From: Saprospiraceae bacterium
Lineage (GTDB): Bacteria > Bacteroidota > Bacteroidia > Chitinophagales > Saprospiraceae
Direction: 5' to 3'
DNA: 64,000 bases
Assembly: GCA_020628095.1 (NCBI GenBank)
Contig: JAHDFP010000022.1
Span: forward strand, 1 to 64,000
Shown: in pieces, positions 47,555 through 56,418 of the stretch
Layout: each line of letters opens with the position of its first letter
Numbering within the stretch: position 1 is the first letter of the stretch
Notes under the pieces: model-generated
Told to the model about the DNA's origin: nothing
Seen by the model: only the letters and a program-made list of their open reading frames with translations
The model's database searches: none
Program-made: the position numbers and the translations under genes

Positions 47555-48103
47555 TTGAGGGATACCAATGTCCAATATGACGCAGTAATAGAAGCCTGCC
47601 GAAAAATCTTCGTCCTCAAGACGAGTGATTACGGTACGGCATGGCGTATTCTCAGACCATCTTCTCTGACAGATCAGATATTTATCAAAGCGGCACGTAT
47701 CAGGAGTATAGAAGAAAAAGGGATGATGAAGGTCAATGAAGGCGTAGAAAACGAGTATATAGGCATCATCAATTACTGCATCATGGCTATGATACAACTG
47801 CATAAAGGATCGTCTCTGGATGACCTGGAGATAGAAGATAAAGAGCTGCTCTCCCTCTATGACCAATATGCCGACGAGACTAAAAGCCTCATGCAAAACA
47901 AAAATCATGATTATGGAGAGGCATGGCGGGATATGCGCGTCAGTAGTATGACCGATCTGATACTCATGAAATTATTAAGGGTAAAAAAAATAGAAGAGAA
48001 CAAGGGGGAAACCAAAATATCAGAAGGCCTCAAAGCCAACTATCAGGATATGCTCAACTATGCCGCTTTTGCACTAATCTTAATATCAGAAGAACAAGAA
48101 TAA
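47555..48103 (+). CDS. DUF1599 protein with internal duplication
   Basis: 182 residues from TTG 47555, the only start available after the in-frame stop at 47528. Two homologous halves are visible: DYGTAWRILRPSSLTDQIFI (about 25-44) matches DYGEAWRDMRVSSMTDLILM (about 128-147). In both, R--+IEE, an EG and a Y---+NY motif follow. Function unknown; the repeated acidic/Arg motifs suggest a ligand-binding helical fold. The DoxX gene follows after 7 bases, a pairing I recall as common in Bacteroidota. Confidence 0.75.
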   Translation: MRDTNVQYDAVIEACRKIFVLKTSDYGTAWRILRPSSLTDQIFIKAARIRSIEEKGMMKVNEGVENEYIGIINYCIMAMIQLHKGSSLDDLEIEDKELLSLYDQYADETKSLMQNKNHDYGEAWRDMRVSSMTDLILMKLLRVKKIEENKGETKISEGLKANYQDMLNYAAFALILISEEQE

Positions 48104-48110
48104 AAATAAT

Positions 48111-49613
48111 ATGACACTAACTACATTATTGACCAATATAGGAATCGTCGCTGTCATTCTTACCCTAGTGGTAGGCTTTGTAATGAAAGGACATAAGTCC
48201 TGGATAATGACTTTTTTGCAGAATTTTTGTGGTGTTTTGTTTTTGTTCTCGGGATGGGTAAAAGCAGTCGACCCACTCGGTACAGCATATAAAATGGAGC
48301 AATACTTTGATGAGTTCTATACCACTTTTGAGCCGACGTGGTTGTCTTTTCTTGCGCCATTATTTCCGCTCTTGTCTAAGTATGCGATTTGGTTTTCTGT
48401 GATTATGATAGTGTTTGAGATTATTCTTGGACTAATGCTCATATTGGGTGCAAGGACTAAGTTTACGAGTTGGGCGTTTTTATTATTGGTGGGCTTTTTT
48501 ACCTTTTTGACAGGTTTTACCTATCTCACGGGTTATGTTCCGCAGGGCGCTAATTTCTTTGAGTTTGGTAAGTGGGCAGAGTATAATGCTAATAATATGA
48601 AGGTCACGGATTGTGGATGTTTTGGTGACTTTATTAAGCTGGTTCCTAAGACTTCTTTCCTCAAAGATGTATTCCTCCTAATTCCTGCTTTTTATTTCTT
48701 GTTCCGACATAAGGATATGCACCAATTGTTTTCTAAGCCCATACGATGGGGCATTATAGGTGTGGGAACCGTTGGTTTGTTTTTATACTGCTTTTCTAAC
48801 TATGTATGGGACTTACCACATGCAGATTTTAGACCATTCAAGAAAGGCGCAGACATCAGAACCGTCAGACAACAAGAAGAAGATGCGATGGCCGCAGTCA
48901 AGATTACACACTATAAGCTCAGAGACAGAAAGACTGATGAAATAAAAATCGTAGAATACAACGAATACCTCAGTAACTATAAGACCTTATATAGCAAAGA
49001 CAAATATGAGGCACTAGAGCAAATCAAAGAAGAACCTACTCTCAAGCCGACAAAGATCAGTGAGTTCGAGATTACTGATCTGGAGAGTAATGACATCAGT
49101 TACGATTTTATAGATAACTCTGATCCTCAGTTTCTTATCGTCAATTATATGCTGAAAGGAGACCCACAACGAAAGTCAAGAATGGTCAAAGATTCCGTTT
49201 TTATCGTGGATACGGTAACTGTATATAATGATCAAGGAGGTATTACGGATACGATGCTGGTTAGGAAATTTGATAAGATTATAGAAAAAGAAGAAACCTA
49301 TATAGATCAAAATTTTGACGCTAGCTATGTCAAGACCCATGTAGAATCTCTTAAGCCATTTACTGATGCGGCTATGAGTGCAGGAGTTCCAGTACGCATG
49401 GCGATAGGAAAATCTGATCCTGATGCCATTAGTGAATTTGATAAGGTAACAGGATTGGGTATAGACTATGGGATGGCAGACGATATATTGCTAAAGACTA
49501 TCGTCAGATCTAATCCAGGAGTGGTCCTTTGGAAGGATGGAAAGATTCTGGATAAGTGGCACATTAATAAGTTGCCTGATTTTAGTGCTGTCAAAAGCCA
49601 ATATATTAACTAG
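48111..49613 (+). CDS. DoxX-like membrane protein with large periplasmic C-terminal domain
   Basis: 500 residues. The first part (about 5-225) has six hydrophobic spans and the DoxX signature FLFSGWVKAVDPLGTAYKMEQYF. After a final span (about 210-225) comes a hydrophilic domain (about 230-500) ending in a thioredoxin-like stretch (VVLWKDGKILDKWHINKLPDF) that lacks a CxxC active site. The cysteine pair CGCFGD near residue 166 is conserved-looking. A quinone- or redox-linked role is conceivable but not shown. The stop codon shares CTAG with rarA. Confidence 0.75.
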   Translation: MTLTTLLTNIGIVAVILTLVVGFVMKGHKSWIMTFLQNFCGVLFLFSGWVKAVDPLGTAYKMEQYFDEFYTTFEPTWLSFLAPLFPLLSKYAIWFSVIMIVFEIILGLMLILGARTKFTSWAFLLLVGFFTFLTGFTYLTGYVPQGANFFEFGKWAEYNANNMKVTDCGCFGDFIKLVPKTSFLKDVFLLIPAFYFLFRHKDMHQLFSKPIRWGIIGVGTVGLFLYCFSNYVWDLPHADFRPFKKGADIRTVRQQEEDAMAAVKITHYKLRDRKTDEIKIVEYNEYLSNYKTLYSKDKYEALEQIKEEPTLKPTKISEFEITDLESNDISYDFIDNSDPQFLIVNYMLKGDPQRKSRMVKDSVFIVDTVTVYNDQGGITDTMLVRKFDKIIEKEETYIDQNFDASYVKTHVESLKPFTDAAMSAGVPVRMAIGKSDPDAISEFDKVTGLGIDYGMADDILLKTIVRSNPGVVLWKDGKILDKWHINKLPDFSAVKSQYIN

Positions 49614-50884
49614 TAACCGTACTTACCGTTCCATAGGTTTCTGAGGTGGGCTTTCGTCTTGTTCTCTGAGGGATTATCGCTGGGGATATAAAAAGAAGTA
49701 TTGCTTATTTCCGTCGGTAGAAATTCCATAGCCGAAAAATTGTCAGAATAGTCATGCGCATACTGATAGTTTTTTCCGTAGTCCATAGATTTCATGAGTT
49801 TGGTAGGTGCATTACGTAATGAAAGTGGTACAGAGAGATTGCCTGTTTCTTTGACGATGGATTGAGCACTTTTGATAGCCATATATGCGGAATTGCTCTT
49901 AGGTGATTGTGCTAGATATATAGCACACTGTGACATGACAATCCGCCCCTCTGGCATCCCGATAGTATGGACGGACTGGAAACAAGCGTTGGCGATAAGA
50001 AGCGCATTGGGATTAGCAAGTCCGATGTCCTCTGCTGCCAGAATAATCATCCGACGACAAACGAACTTGGGGTCTTCTCCGCCTTCTATCATCCTTGCGA
50101 GATAGTACACGGCCGCATTAGGGTCGCTGCCTCTTATGGATTTGATGAATGCCGAGATGATGTCATAGTGGAGTTCACCAGTCTTATCATATAGGGCGAT
50201 GTTGTGCTGTATTCTCTGCTCTACAATCGCATTGGTAATTATTATTTCACCATCTTCTTCAATACTATTTATGACAAGCTCTAGTGTGTTGTATAACTTC
50301 CGACCATCGCCTGAGCTATATTTCAGTAGAGCTTCGTACTCATTGATAACTATTTTTTTCTCTTTCAGATAACTGTCGGTAGCCAGGGCATCATCGACCA
50401 TACTGATGAGTTCTTCTTTAGTCAGATGCTCCAGTGTATAGACTTGGCAACGAGATAGCAATGCCGAATTAACCTCAAAAGAAGGATTCTCCGTCGTCGC
50501 ACCTATCAGCGTAATCGTTCCTTTTTCTACTGCACCGAGCAACGCATCCTGCTGTGACTTACTAAATCGGTGAATCTCATCTATAAAGAGTATCGGCGAT
50601 TGCGCATCAAAAAATTTCTGACCCTCCGCTTTCTTTATGGCTTCTCTGACGTCTTTTACACCAGAGTTGATCGCACTTAATTTATAGAAGGGAGATTTGG
50701 CATGTTCCGCGATGATTTGTGCCAAGGTTGTTTTGCCCACACCAGGTGGTCCCCAGAGTATCATAGAAGGTGTTCTTCCAGATAATATTGACAACCTCAG
50801 AGAGCCTTCATCACCGACCAATGCCGTCTGACCTTTAAAATCATCCAGACTTTTGGGTCTCATCCTTTCTGCGAGTGGTTGCAT
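49610..50884 (-). CDS. rarA: Replication-associated recombination protein A (RarA/MgsA)
   Basis: Clamp-loader-like AAA+ ATPase acting at stalled forks. It has 424 residues. Walker A is GPPGVGKTT, Walker B/box is ILFIDEIHRFSKSQQDALL, sensor 1 is LIGATTENPSFE, and the C-terminal tetramerisation domain contains DPNAAVYYLARMIEGGEDP and AAEDIGLANP, diagnostic for the family. The start ATG 50884 gives MQPLAERMRPKSLDDFKGQ. Convergent with the DoxX gene (4-base overlap), divergent from the AlkD-like gene. Confidence 0.96.
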   Translation of the reverse strand: MQPLAERMRPKSLDDFKGQTALVGDEGSLRLSILSGRTPSMILWGPPGVGKTTLAQIIAEHAKSPFYKLSAINSGVKDVREAIKKAEGQKFFDAQSPILFIDEIHRFSKSQQDALLGAVEKGTITLIGATTENPSFEVNSALLSRCQVYTLEHLTKEELISMVDDALATDSYLKEKKIVINEYEALLKYSSGDGRKLYNTLELVINSIEEDGEIIITNAIVEQRIQHNIALYDKTGELHYDIISAFIKSIRGSDPNAAVYYLARMIEGGEDPKFVCRRMIILAAEDIGLANPNALLIANACFQSVHTIGMPEGRIVMSQCAIYLAQSPKSNSAYMAIKSAQSIVKETGNLSVPLSLRNAPTKLMKSMDYGKNYQYAHDYSDNFSAMEFLPTEISNTSFYIPSDNPSENKTKAHLRNLWNGKYGY

Positions 50885-50962
50885 CTACTATTTTAATCTT
50901 AAGTAAATGTAATAAGGTGATGGATATTAGATAAATCTTGCATATTTTAATTTCCTGAGAAA

Positions 50963-51643
50963 ATGTCTAAAAGCGATATCCATACCGTCAATTTCCAAGA
51001 CTTCCTTAGTAGTCAGGCCAATGAAGTTGCCGCAGAAAAAATGAAGGCTTATATGAAGGGGCATTTTGATTATTATGGTGTGAAAGCCCCAGTGATCAAG
51101 CAATTTTTCAATGAGTACTGGAAGGAGAACAAATTGGAGCTAACGCAAGATTTTAGAAAGGTAATTTCCTCGCTGTGGACTCGCAATCAAAGAGAATGTC
51201 AGTACATTGCTGTGCATCTATTGAAGAAGGTTAAGAAACAATTGGAGAGTAAGGATATAGAGTGGATAGAGCAGCTTATACTAGAAAAATCTTGGTGGGA
51301 TACGGTTGACTTTTTGGCCAGTCATGCAGTGGGTGAGATAATGCTCCATGAAGAGACATTAAAAATGAAAAAGGCAGAAGAATACATAAATCATGACAAT
51401 CTGTGGATAAGAAGAACTGCGCTTATCTTCCAGTTATTTTATAAAGAAAAGACAGATGCAGAGTTATTATATGCATTGATAGATAGTACGATTGGGTCTA
51501 AAGAATTTTTTATAAATAAAGCCTCTGGCTGGGCGCTGCGACAATATTCTAAAGTCAATCCTCAATCTGTAAGATCATACATAGAGCTACAAAAAAGTAA
51601 TTTGGCTAATCTCACCATTAAAGAAGGAAGCAAATATCTATAA
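50963..51643 (+). CDS. AlkD-like DNA alkylation repair protein
   Basis: 226 residues, all-helical, with HEAT-like repeats. Motifs of the family include YYGVKAPVIKQFFNEYW near the N-terminus, the WWDTVDFLASHAVGEIM block (about 112-128), LWIRRTALIFQL and the C-terminal NKASGWALRQYSKVNPQSV. AlkD glycosylases excise alkylated purines; activity here is inferred. The next gene begins 3 bases after the stop, suggesting an operon. Confidence 0.85.
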   Translation: MSKSDIHTVNFQDFLSSQANEVAAEKMKAYMKGHFDYYGVKAPVIKQFFNEYWKENKLELTQDFRKVISSLWTRNQRECQYIAVHLLKKVKKQLESKDIEWIEQLILEKSWWDTVDFLASHAVGEIMLHEETLKMKKAEEYINHDNLWIRRTALIFQLFYKEKTDAELLYALIDSTIGSKEFFINKASGWALRQYSKVNPQSVRSYIELQKSNLANLTIKEGSKYL

Positions 51644-51646
51644 GGC

Positions 51647-52399
51647 ATGTTTTACTTTTTGTCAAAAGCGCTGTTGTTTTTTCTTAATCCATTGATATGG
51701 ATACTGAGCCTTTTGATATACAGCCTGCTTACCAAATCACAATCGAGAAAGAAAAAGTCTATTTGGTTGAGCATTGCGATAGTCCTTATATTTTCTAATC
51801 CTCTTATCATCCACCACGTCTATAAGTGGTGGGAACCAGATAATATCAATGTATCGGATATCACGCAGCCTTATGATGTCGGCGTCGTACTGAGTGGTTA
51901 TACTGATCTAAGTCCTCGGACAGATCGGGCGTATTTTTATTATATGGGTCATGGACATCGCTTAGATCATGCCCTAGAGTTATATAGGCTGGGTAAAGTA
52001 GAAAAACTTATGTTGTCAGGTTTTATAGGAAGTCCTCAGATGACTAAATATACCTTAGATTATCTCCATAGAAACGACATTGCTCACAATGATATCATCG
52101 TAGAGGATAGATCAATGAACACCTACCAGTCAGCATTGATGTTCTCTGATAATATTCCGATGGGATTAGATACAACTTCTCTTTTATTGATAACTTCCGC
52201 TTTTCACATGCCTCGTGCTAAAATGTGTTTTGACAAGGCTGGGGTGCAAGTGACACCTTTTGGGGTGGACAGGACACCGCTAAGTTTCCAATATTCTTTT
52301 AACAAGGTTCTACCTAACGCGAAGGTAATAGCCGCATGGCAAAAAATAATAAAAGAGTGGGTCGGTATTATAGTATATAAAATAATGGGTTATATATAG
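51647..52399 (+). CDS. YdcF/ElyC-like DUF218 membrane protein
   Basis: 250 residues. Two N-terminal spans (about 2-22 and 35-55) are followed by a DUF218 domain with YDVGVVLSGYTDLSPR, LGKVEKLMLSGF, IVEDRSMNTYQSALMF and LLITSAFHMPRAKMCFDKAG. The family includes SanA, ElyC and YdcF, linked to envelope integrity. Immediately follows the AlkD-like gene and precedes the monooxygenase by 3 bases, so one transcript may cover all. Confidence 0.85.
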   Translation: MFYFLSKALLFFLNPLIWILSLLIYSLLTKSQSRKKKSIWLSIAIVLIFSNPLIIHHVYKWWEPDNINVSDITQPYDVGVVLSGYTDLSPRTDRAYFYYMGHGHRLDHALELYRLGKVEKLMLSGFIGSPQMTKYTLDYLHRNDIAHNDIIVEDRSMNTYQSALMFSDNIPMGLDTTSLLLITSAFHMPRAKMCFDKAGVQVTPFGVDRTPLSFQYSFNKVLPNAKVIAAWQKIIKEWVGIIVYKIMGYI

Positions 52400-52402
52400 A
52401 TT

Positions 52403-53560
52403 ATGTCAGAGTTGAAAATAAGAAGCGAAAATGTAGAAGGCGCAGAGGTGTCCTGGTTTGCGCCAATATGCAACGGTGATGATCAGTACATCGGCAAACA
52501 TGACCCGAAGTACAAAAGTAATTGGACGAATACATCTGAGATTGTCTTGACAGCAGAGCGCAATGGTTTCCGTAATGTGTTATGTCCATCTTCTTATCAG
52601 GTAGGACAGGATACGATGACCTTTGCGAGTGCTTTAGCGCCGTTGACATCGACGATTAACTTATTGCCAGCCATAAGGTGCGGGGAAGTGCATCCACCGA
52701 TGTTAGCGAGAGCCATTGCCACTTTAGATCATATTCTACAAGGCAGACTTACTCTCAACATTATTTCCTCTAATATGCCAGGCGAGGATAAGTCATCCAA
52801 AGACAGATATCAAAGGTCAAGAGAAGTCGTGGAAATCCTCAAGCAGTGCTGGACGGAATCACAACTAAAGTATGAAGGACAGTTTTATAATTTTAATATA
52901 GATAACCTCAAACCTGTGAGGCCTTATCAGCAGAATGGGGGACCGTTGCTTTATTTTGGAGGATACTCAGAGTATGGAGTGGAATTATGCGCACAGCACT
53001 GTGATGTATATCTTATGTGGCCTGAGACAGAAAATAATCTGGACGGTATCATGAGAAGGATGAGCAGCAAGGCATCTGAAAATAATAGAACTGTAGATTA
53101 TGGTTTGCGCGTACATGTCATCGTCAGAGAAACAGAATCAGAGGCTCTGGATGTTACCAGAAACCTGATGTCGCATATAGATTATGAGCGAGGTAAGGAA
53201 ATAAGAAATCGTGCGCTAGATGCTAGGTCCTTAGGTGTACAGAGACAGTCGGATATGAGAAATGCTTCCGATAAAGATGGCTTTGTAGAAAATAATCTTT
53301 GGACAGGTATCGGCAGAGCACGATCTGGTTGTGGTGCGGCGATCGTCGGTGACCCAGATCAGATTGTCAGTAAAATAAATGACTATATTAAGATGGGTAT
53401 GCGTTCTTTTATTTTTTCTGGCTATCCACATAAGGATGAGTGTGATCTTTTTGGCAAATATGTCATGCCACAGCTCAAGACCTTTTCTATGCCAGAGGTG
53501 CAATCCAGAAAGACATCTTCATTACCTCATACACCGTTGGCCGCTGGTCCTCGTAACTAA
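52403..53560 (+). CDS. LLM class flavin-dependent monooxygenase (SsuD-like)
   Basis: 385 residues of luciferase-like TIM-barrel type. Visible blocks are VSWFAPICNGDDQYIGK, RNVLCPSSYQVGQDTMTFA, INLLPAIRCGEVHPPMLARA, GRLTLNIISSNMPGEDKSS and GAAIVGDPDQIVSKI. They are most like the SsuD/alkanesulfonate group, whose reaction uses FMNH2 and O2. No flavin reductase or sulfonate ABC transporter is adjacent; instead a sodium/solute symporter follows 12 bases downstream. Substrate uncertain. Confidence 0.85.
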   Translation: MSELKIRSENVEGAEVSWFAPICNGDDQYIGKHDPKYKSNWTNTSEIVLTAERNGFRNVLCPSSYQVGQDTMTFASALAPLTSTINLLPAIRCGEVHPPMLARAIATLDHILQGRLTLNIISSNMPGEDKSSKDRYQRSREVVEILKQCWTESQLKYEGQFYNFNIDNLKPVRPYQQNGGPLLYFGGYSEYGVELCAQHCDVYLMWPETENNLDGIMRRMSSKASENNRTVDYGLRVHVIVRETESEALDVTRNLMSHIDYERGKEIRNRALDARSLGVQRQSDMRNASDKDGFVENNLWTGIGRARSGCGAAIVGDPDQIVSKINDYIKMGMRSFIFSGYPHKDECDLFGKYVMPQLKTFSMPEVQSRKTSSLPHTPLAAGPRN

Positions 53561-53572
53561 ACGTGTAATAAT

Positions 53573-55123
53573 TTGATAGACTTTACTATAGTCATATTAT
53601 ATTTTGCCGTAGTCATGTTCTTCGCATTGCGAGGAAGAGTGAGCAGTGGTAACGTGACGACTGAGCAATATTTCTTGAGCTCGAGAAACTTGAGGTGGCC
53701 TTCTATAGCCTTGTCTACCATCGCGACCAATGTACAAGGTTACCAGTTTTTAGGTATGATGGGGTCTGCCTATCTATATGGTCTAGCACAAGCTAATCTG
53801 GAGATCAATGCCATGCAGGGTATTCTTCTGGCAGCTTTTGTATTTGTTCCTTTTTATCTCAGAGAACGGATCATTACCATTACCCAGTTTATAGAATCCA
53901 AGCTGGGACCAAGGATTGCATTCTTTTACACTCTAGCTAATATTGCCTTATTCTCTACTATAACACTGGGAGCGGCTTTGTTCTGGGGTGCTTATGCGGC
54001 AGATTTGGTATTTGGAGATTATATATCGGTGATTTCAGATAACCGTGCGACGCGATTGTCTTTTTTGATTATTGGCTTGGGTGTTTTTTCAGCAATATAT
54101 ACCTATCTGGGTGGTCTTTCGGCCGTGGTGAAAACCGATGTTATTCAGTTTGCAATACTGCTCATCGGTGGGTTAATTGTGCTATTAGTCAGCATCAATG
54201 CGTTGGGTGGATGGTCTGCGTTATATAGCAAGGCCGAGTCGCACATGCACCTTCATCTTCCTGCTGAACATGAAAAATTACCCTGGACTCACATGTTCGG
54301 GTTGTTTTTTCTTAATATAAATTATTGGTGCGCTAACCAAACAGTTATGCAAAGATCTCTGGCCGCCAAGTCACTCAAAGAAGCACAGATAGGATTACTT
54401 GCGGGTGGTGTGCTAAAGTATCTTATGGCTATAGTCATTGTCGTTCCAGGGATTGCTTTGTATGCTTTGCTCCAAGAGACAGGTTCACCTTTATCTGACC
54501 CAGATCAAGCATTCCCATACTTGGTCAATACGCACTTGCCTACAGGTCTCAAGGGGCTTGTTCTTTGTGCGCTATTTGCTTCCCTGATGAGTACGGTAGA
54601 CTCTACATTTAATTCTATTGCGACCTTATTCTCAGTAGACATATACAAGAAATATCTTAATCCACAGGCCACAGACCTACAAGTGGTTGGCACAGGTAAG
54701 AAGGTCATTTTATTTTGCCTTCTGACAGGTATTGTTATGGGTTTAGTACTGATGTACATTAAGCTAAATAGTACCGAGTCCTCATTCACACATACTCTTA
54801 ACGAACTACGTTATTATATCAACTGTGGCATTGTGGTACTGATATGTAGTGCTATATTATTAATTACACCTAATAGGGAAGCGACTTTATTAGCCTTCCT
54901 TATAACCGTTCCACTTCAATTCGTATTTAAGGATTATTACCCTGATATGAATTATTTTGTACGCGCAGGATGTGTTATCTCTATTGCCTTGATGGTCTCG
55001 TTGGTTTTTGGTTTTCAGGGAGGATATAGAAAAAGTCTGTTTTTTAGCGAATCCCGAGCGGTCGCTATCACAGGAATAATTCTTTTTCTTTCCTTAGTGC
55101 TTTTGCATTTTATTTTTCATTGA
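53573..55123 (+). CDS. Sodium:solute symporter (SSS/SLC5) family protein
   Basis: 516 residues. Start is TTG at 53573, the only candidate after the in-frame TAA at 53558, giving MIDFTIVILYFAVVMFFA. About 13 hydrophobic spans. Family motifs include STIATNVQGYQFLGMMGSAY near span 2 and the conserved KYLMAIVIVVPGIA and ALFASLMSTVDSTFNSIATL (sodium-site region). Probably imports an organic solute used by the upstream monooxygenase; the pairing is the only evidence. Confidence 0.88.
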   Translation: MIDFTIVILYFAVVMFFALRGRVSSGNVTTEQYFLSSRNLRWPSIALSTIATNVQGYQFLGMMGSAYLYGLAQANLEINAMQGILLAAFVFVPFYLRERIITITQFIESKLGPRIAFFYTLANIALFSTITLGAALFWGAYAADLVFGDYISVISDNRATRLSFLIIGLGVFSAIYTYLGGLSAVVKTDVIQFAILLIGGLIVLLVSINALGGWSALYSKAESHMHLHLPAEHEKLPWTHMFGLFFLNINYWCANQTVMQRSLAAKSLKEAQIGLLAGGVLKYLMAIVIVVPGIALYALLQETGSPLSDPDQAFPYLVNTHLPTGLKGLVLCALFASLMSTVDSTFNSIATLFSVDIYKKYLNPQATDLQVVGTGKKVILFCLLTGIVMGLVLMYIKLNSTESSFTHTLNELRYYINCGIVVLICSAILLITPNREATLLAFLITVPLQFVFKDYYPDMNYFVRAGCVISIALMVSLVFGFQGGYRKSLFFSESRAVAITGIILFLSLVLLHFIFH

Positions 55124-55145
55124 TATAGGTTTCGCAGATTGTAGA

Positions 55146-55424
55146 TCACTTCATTCTGAAAATGCTCTTCTTCTTTCGTTTTTCTATTAGGCCATTGATT
55201 AGTTCTTCTATATATCTTGTAAATACCCAGTAAAGGATGGTTTGTCCTAAACAATAAAGTACATAGACAGTTTTACTGAGATGGCCTGTAGCGTAAAATA
55301 TGGTAGTGGCAACAATAGAAAGAGTAAAAAAGAAAAGTCCTAATCTCTTAATAGTTTTTAATGGCTTGGACTGCTTTTCTTTCTCCAGATCCGAGAAAAT
55401 AGTAATGAGCCGTAAGGCCACCAT
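55146..55424 (-). CDS. Small two-span membrane protein, N-terminus uncertain
   Basis: 92 residues from ATG 55424, with two hydrophobic spans (about 27-46 and 50-68) and a basic tail. The frame stays open upstream to 55556 and reads as a plausible helical segment (DVIESITTKLSQGQ, RDEIENYVNQLELDN), but no ATG, GTG or TTG occurs in it. An ATA codon at 55536-55538 overlaps the TAG of the lipoprotein gene upstream (ATAG). The real protein may start there, giving about 130 residues. No known family recognised. Confidence 0.6.
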   Translation of the reverse strand: MVALRLITIFSDLEKEKQSKPLKTIKRLGLFFFTLSIVATTIFYATGHLSKTVYVLYCLGQTILYWVFTRYIEELINGLIEKRKKKSIFRMK

Positions 55425-55534
55425 TTTTCGGGTTTTATTGTCAAGCTCTAATTGGTTGACGTAATTTTCTATTTCATCACGAGATTGTCCTTGCGATAAT
55501 TTAGTGGTGATGGATTCTATTACGTCCTGATATT

Positions 55535-56236
55535 CTATCTTCTGATTTTTTCTTCTCTAATATATAATTGATAGGGGAAAGCATGGTCAAGTTGCCCATT
55601 GCTTATTTCTAAAGTGGCGTTACCTTCTATAAGATACCTGTCAAAAAGGATATCCCATGATCCCGATTCACCTGGACCTATTGTATCTTTTTTGAGTACC
55701 CAATCTTCCAGATAAATTATCTGATCTTCTATGCTGCCACTGATAAGTTTATAGGCTCTATTATTGTCAATAATAGCTGCAGCGGAATCAGTCGCGTATA
55801 TTGCGGTGTTCAAGGTATTGTTGCCTGCGACACCTCCCAATAAAGTGAGACCCAGATTTACTATACCGCCTACATTTCTTGCGGTTCTTTCCCTTTTTAC
55901 TAATTCTTGCTCATTGTAAAGCATATCGATCAGGTAGTCTTTGTCTATGGCACGTAACTTTCTATCTCTAAGTCCTTCGTTATCAGAAATCATTAGTTTC
56001 ACATCTCTGGATGACAACTCAATCGTCTCGTCTGATAAGTTATCTATATCTATCTCAAATATGATATAATCAAATGCATCTCCAGAGTATCTTGTGGCGA
56101 CAGAGACATCATTAGTTTCTATATATTCTGTATCATTTTCGGGACTGGCATCTTGTAGGTAAATCTTTTGAGTACATGAGGTAGATAGAATGCAAAAACT
56201 CAAAAAGAGGGTATAGGATAGAAGTCTTGGAGGCAT
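55535..56236 (-). CDS. Predicted lipoprotein of unknown function
   Basis: 233 residues. Signal peptide with lipobox LSTSC (Cys at about residue 21), so a membrane-anchored lipoprotein. The body contains a beta-rich domain near FEIDIDNLSDETIELSSRDV (about 60-90), which resembles a DUF4352-like or Ig-like fold, and a hydrophobic glycine-rich run GGIVNLGLTLLGGVAGN (about 125-141). No enzyme motif is recognised. It is upstream of, and probably coupled to, the small membrane protein gene. Confidence 0.65.
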   Translation of the reverse strand: MPPRLLSYTLFLSFCILSTSCTQKIYLQDASPENDTEYIETNDVSVATRYSGDAFDYIIFEIDIDNLSDETIELSSRDVKLMISDNEGLRDRKLRAIDKDYLIDMLYNEQELVKRERTARNVGGIVNLGLTLLGGVAGNNTLNTAIYATDSAAAIIDNNRAYKLISGSIEDQIIYLEDWVLKKDTIGPGESGSWDILFDRYLIEGNATLEISNGQLDHAFPYQLYIREEKIRR

Positions 56237-56418
56237 ACACTGATTTTATAATTGCAATCTACTACTGTTTGGCTAACAATGGAGCGATCTTAACAAGACA
56301 TTAATTCTTCTATCTCAAAATATTATTTAGTTAGTGGAATGTTCTTTGAGTTAAAGGTTAATTTCTAATTTACAGGAGTAATTAAAAAAATAACTTCTTT
56401 AAAAATTAATCAATAAAT

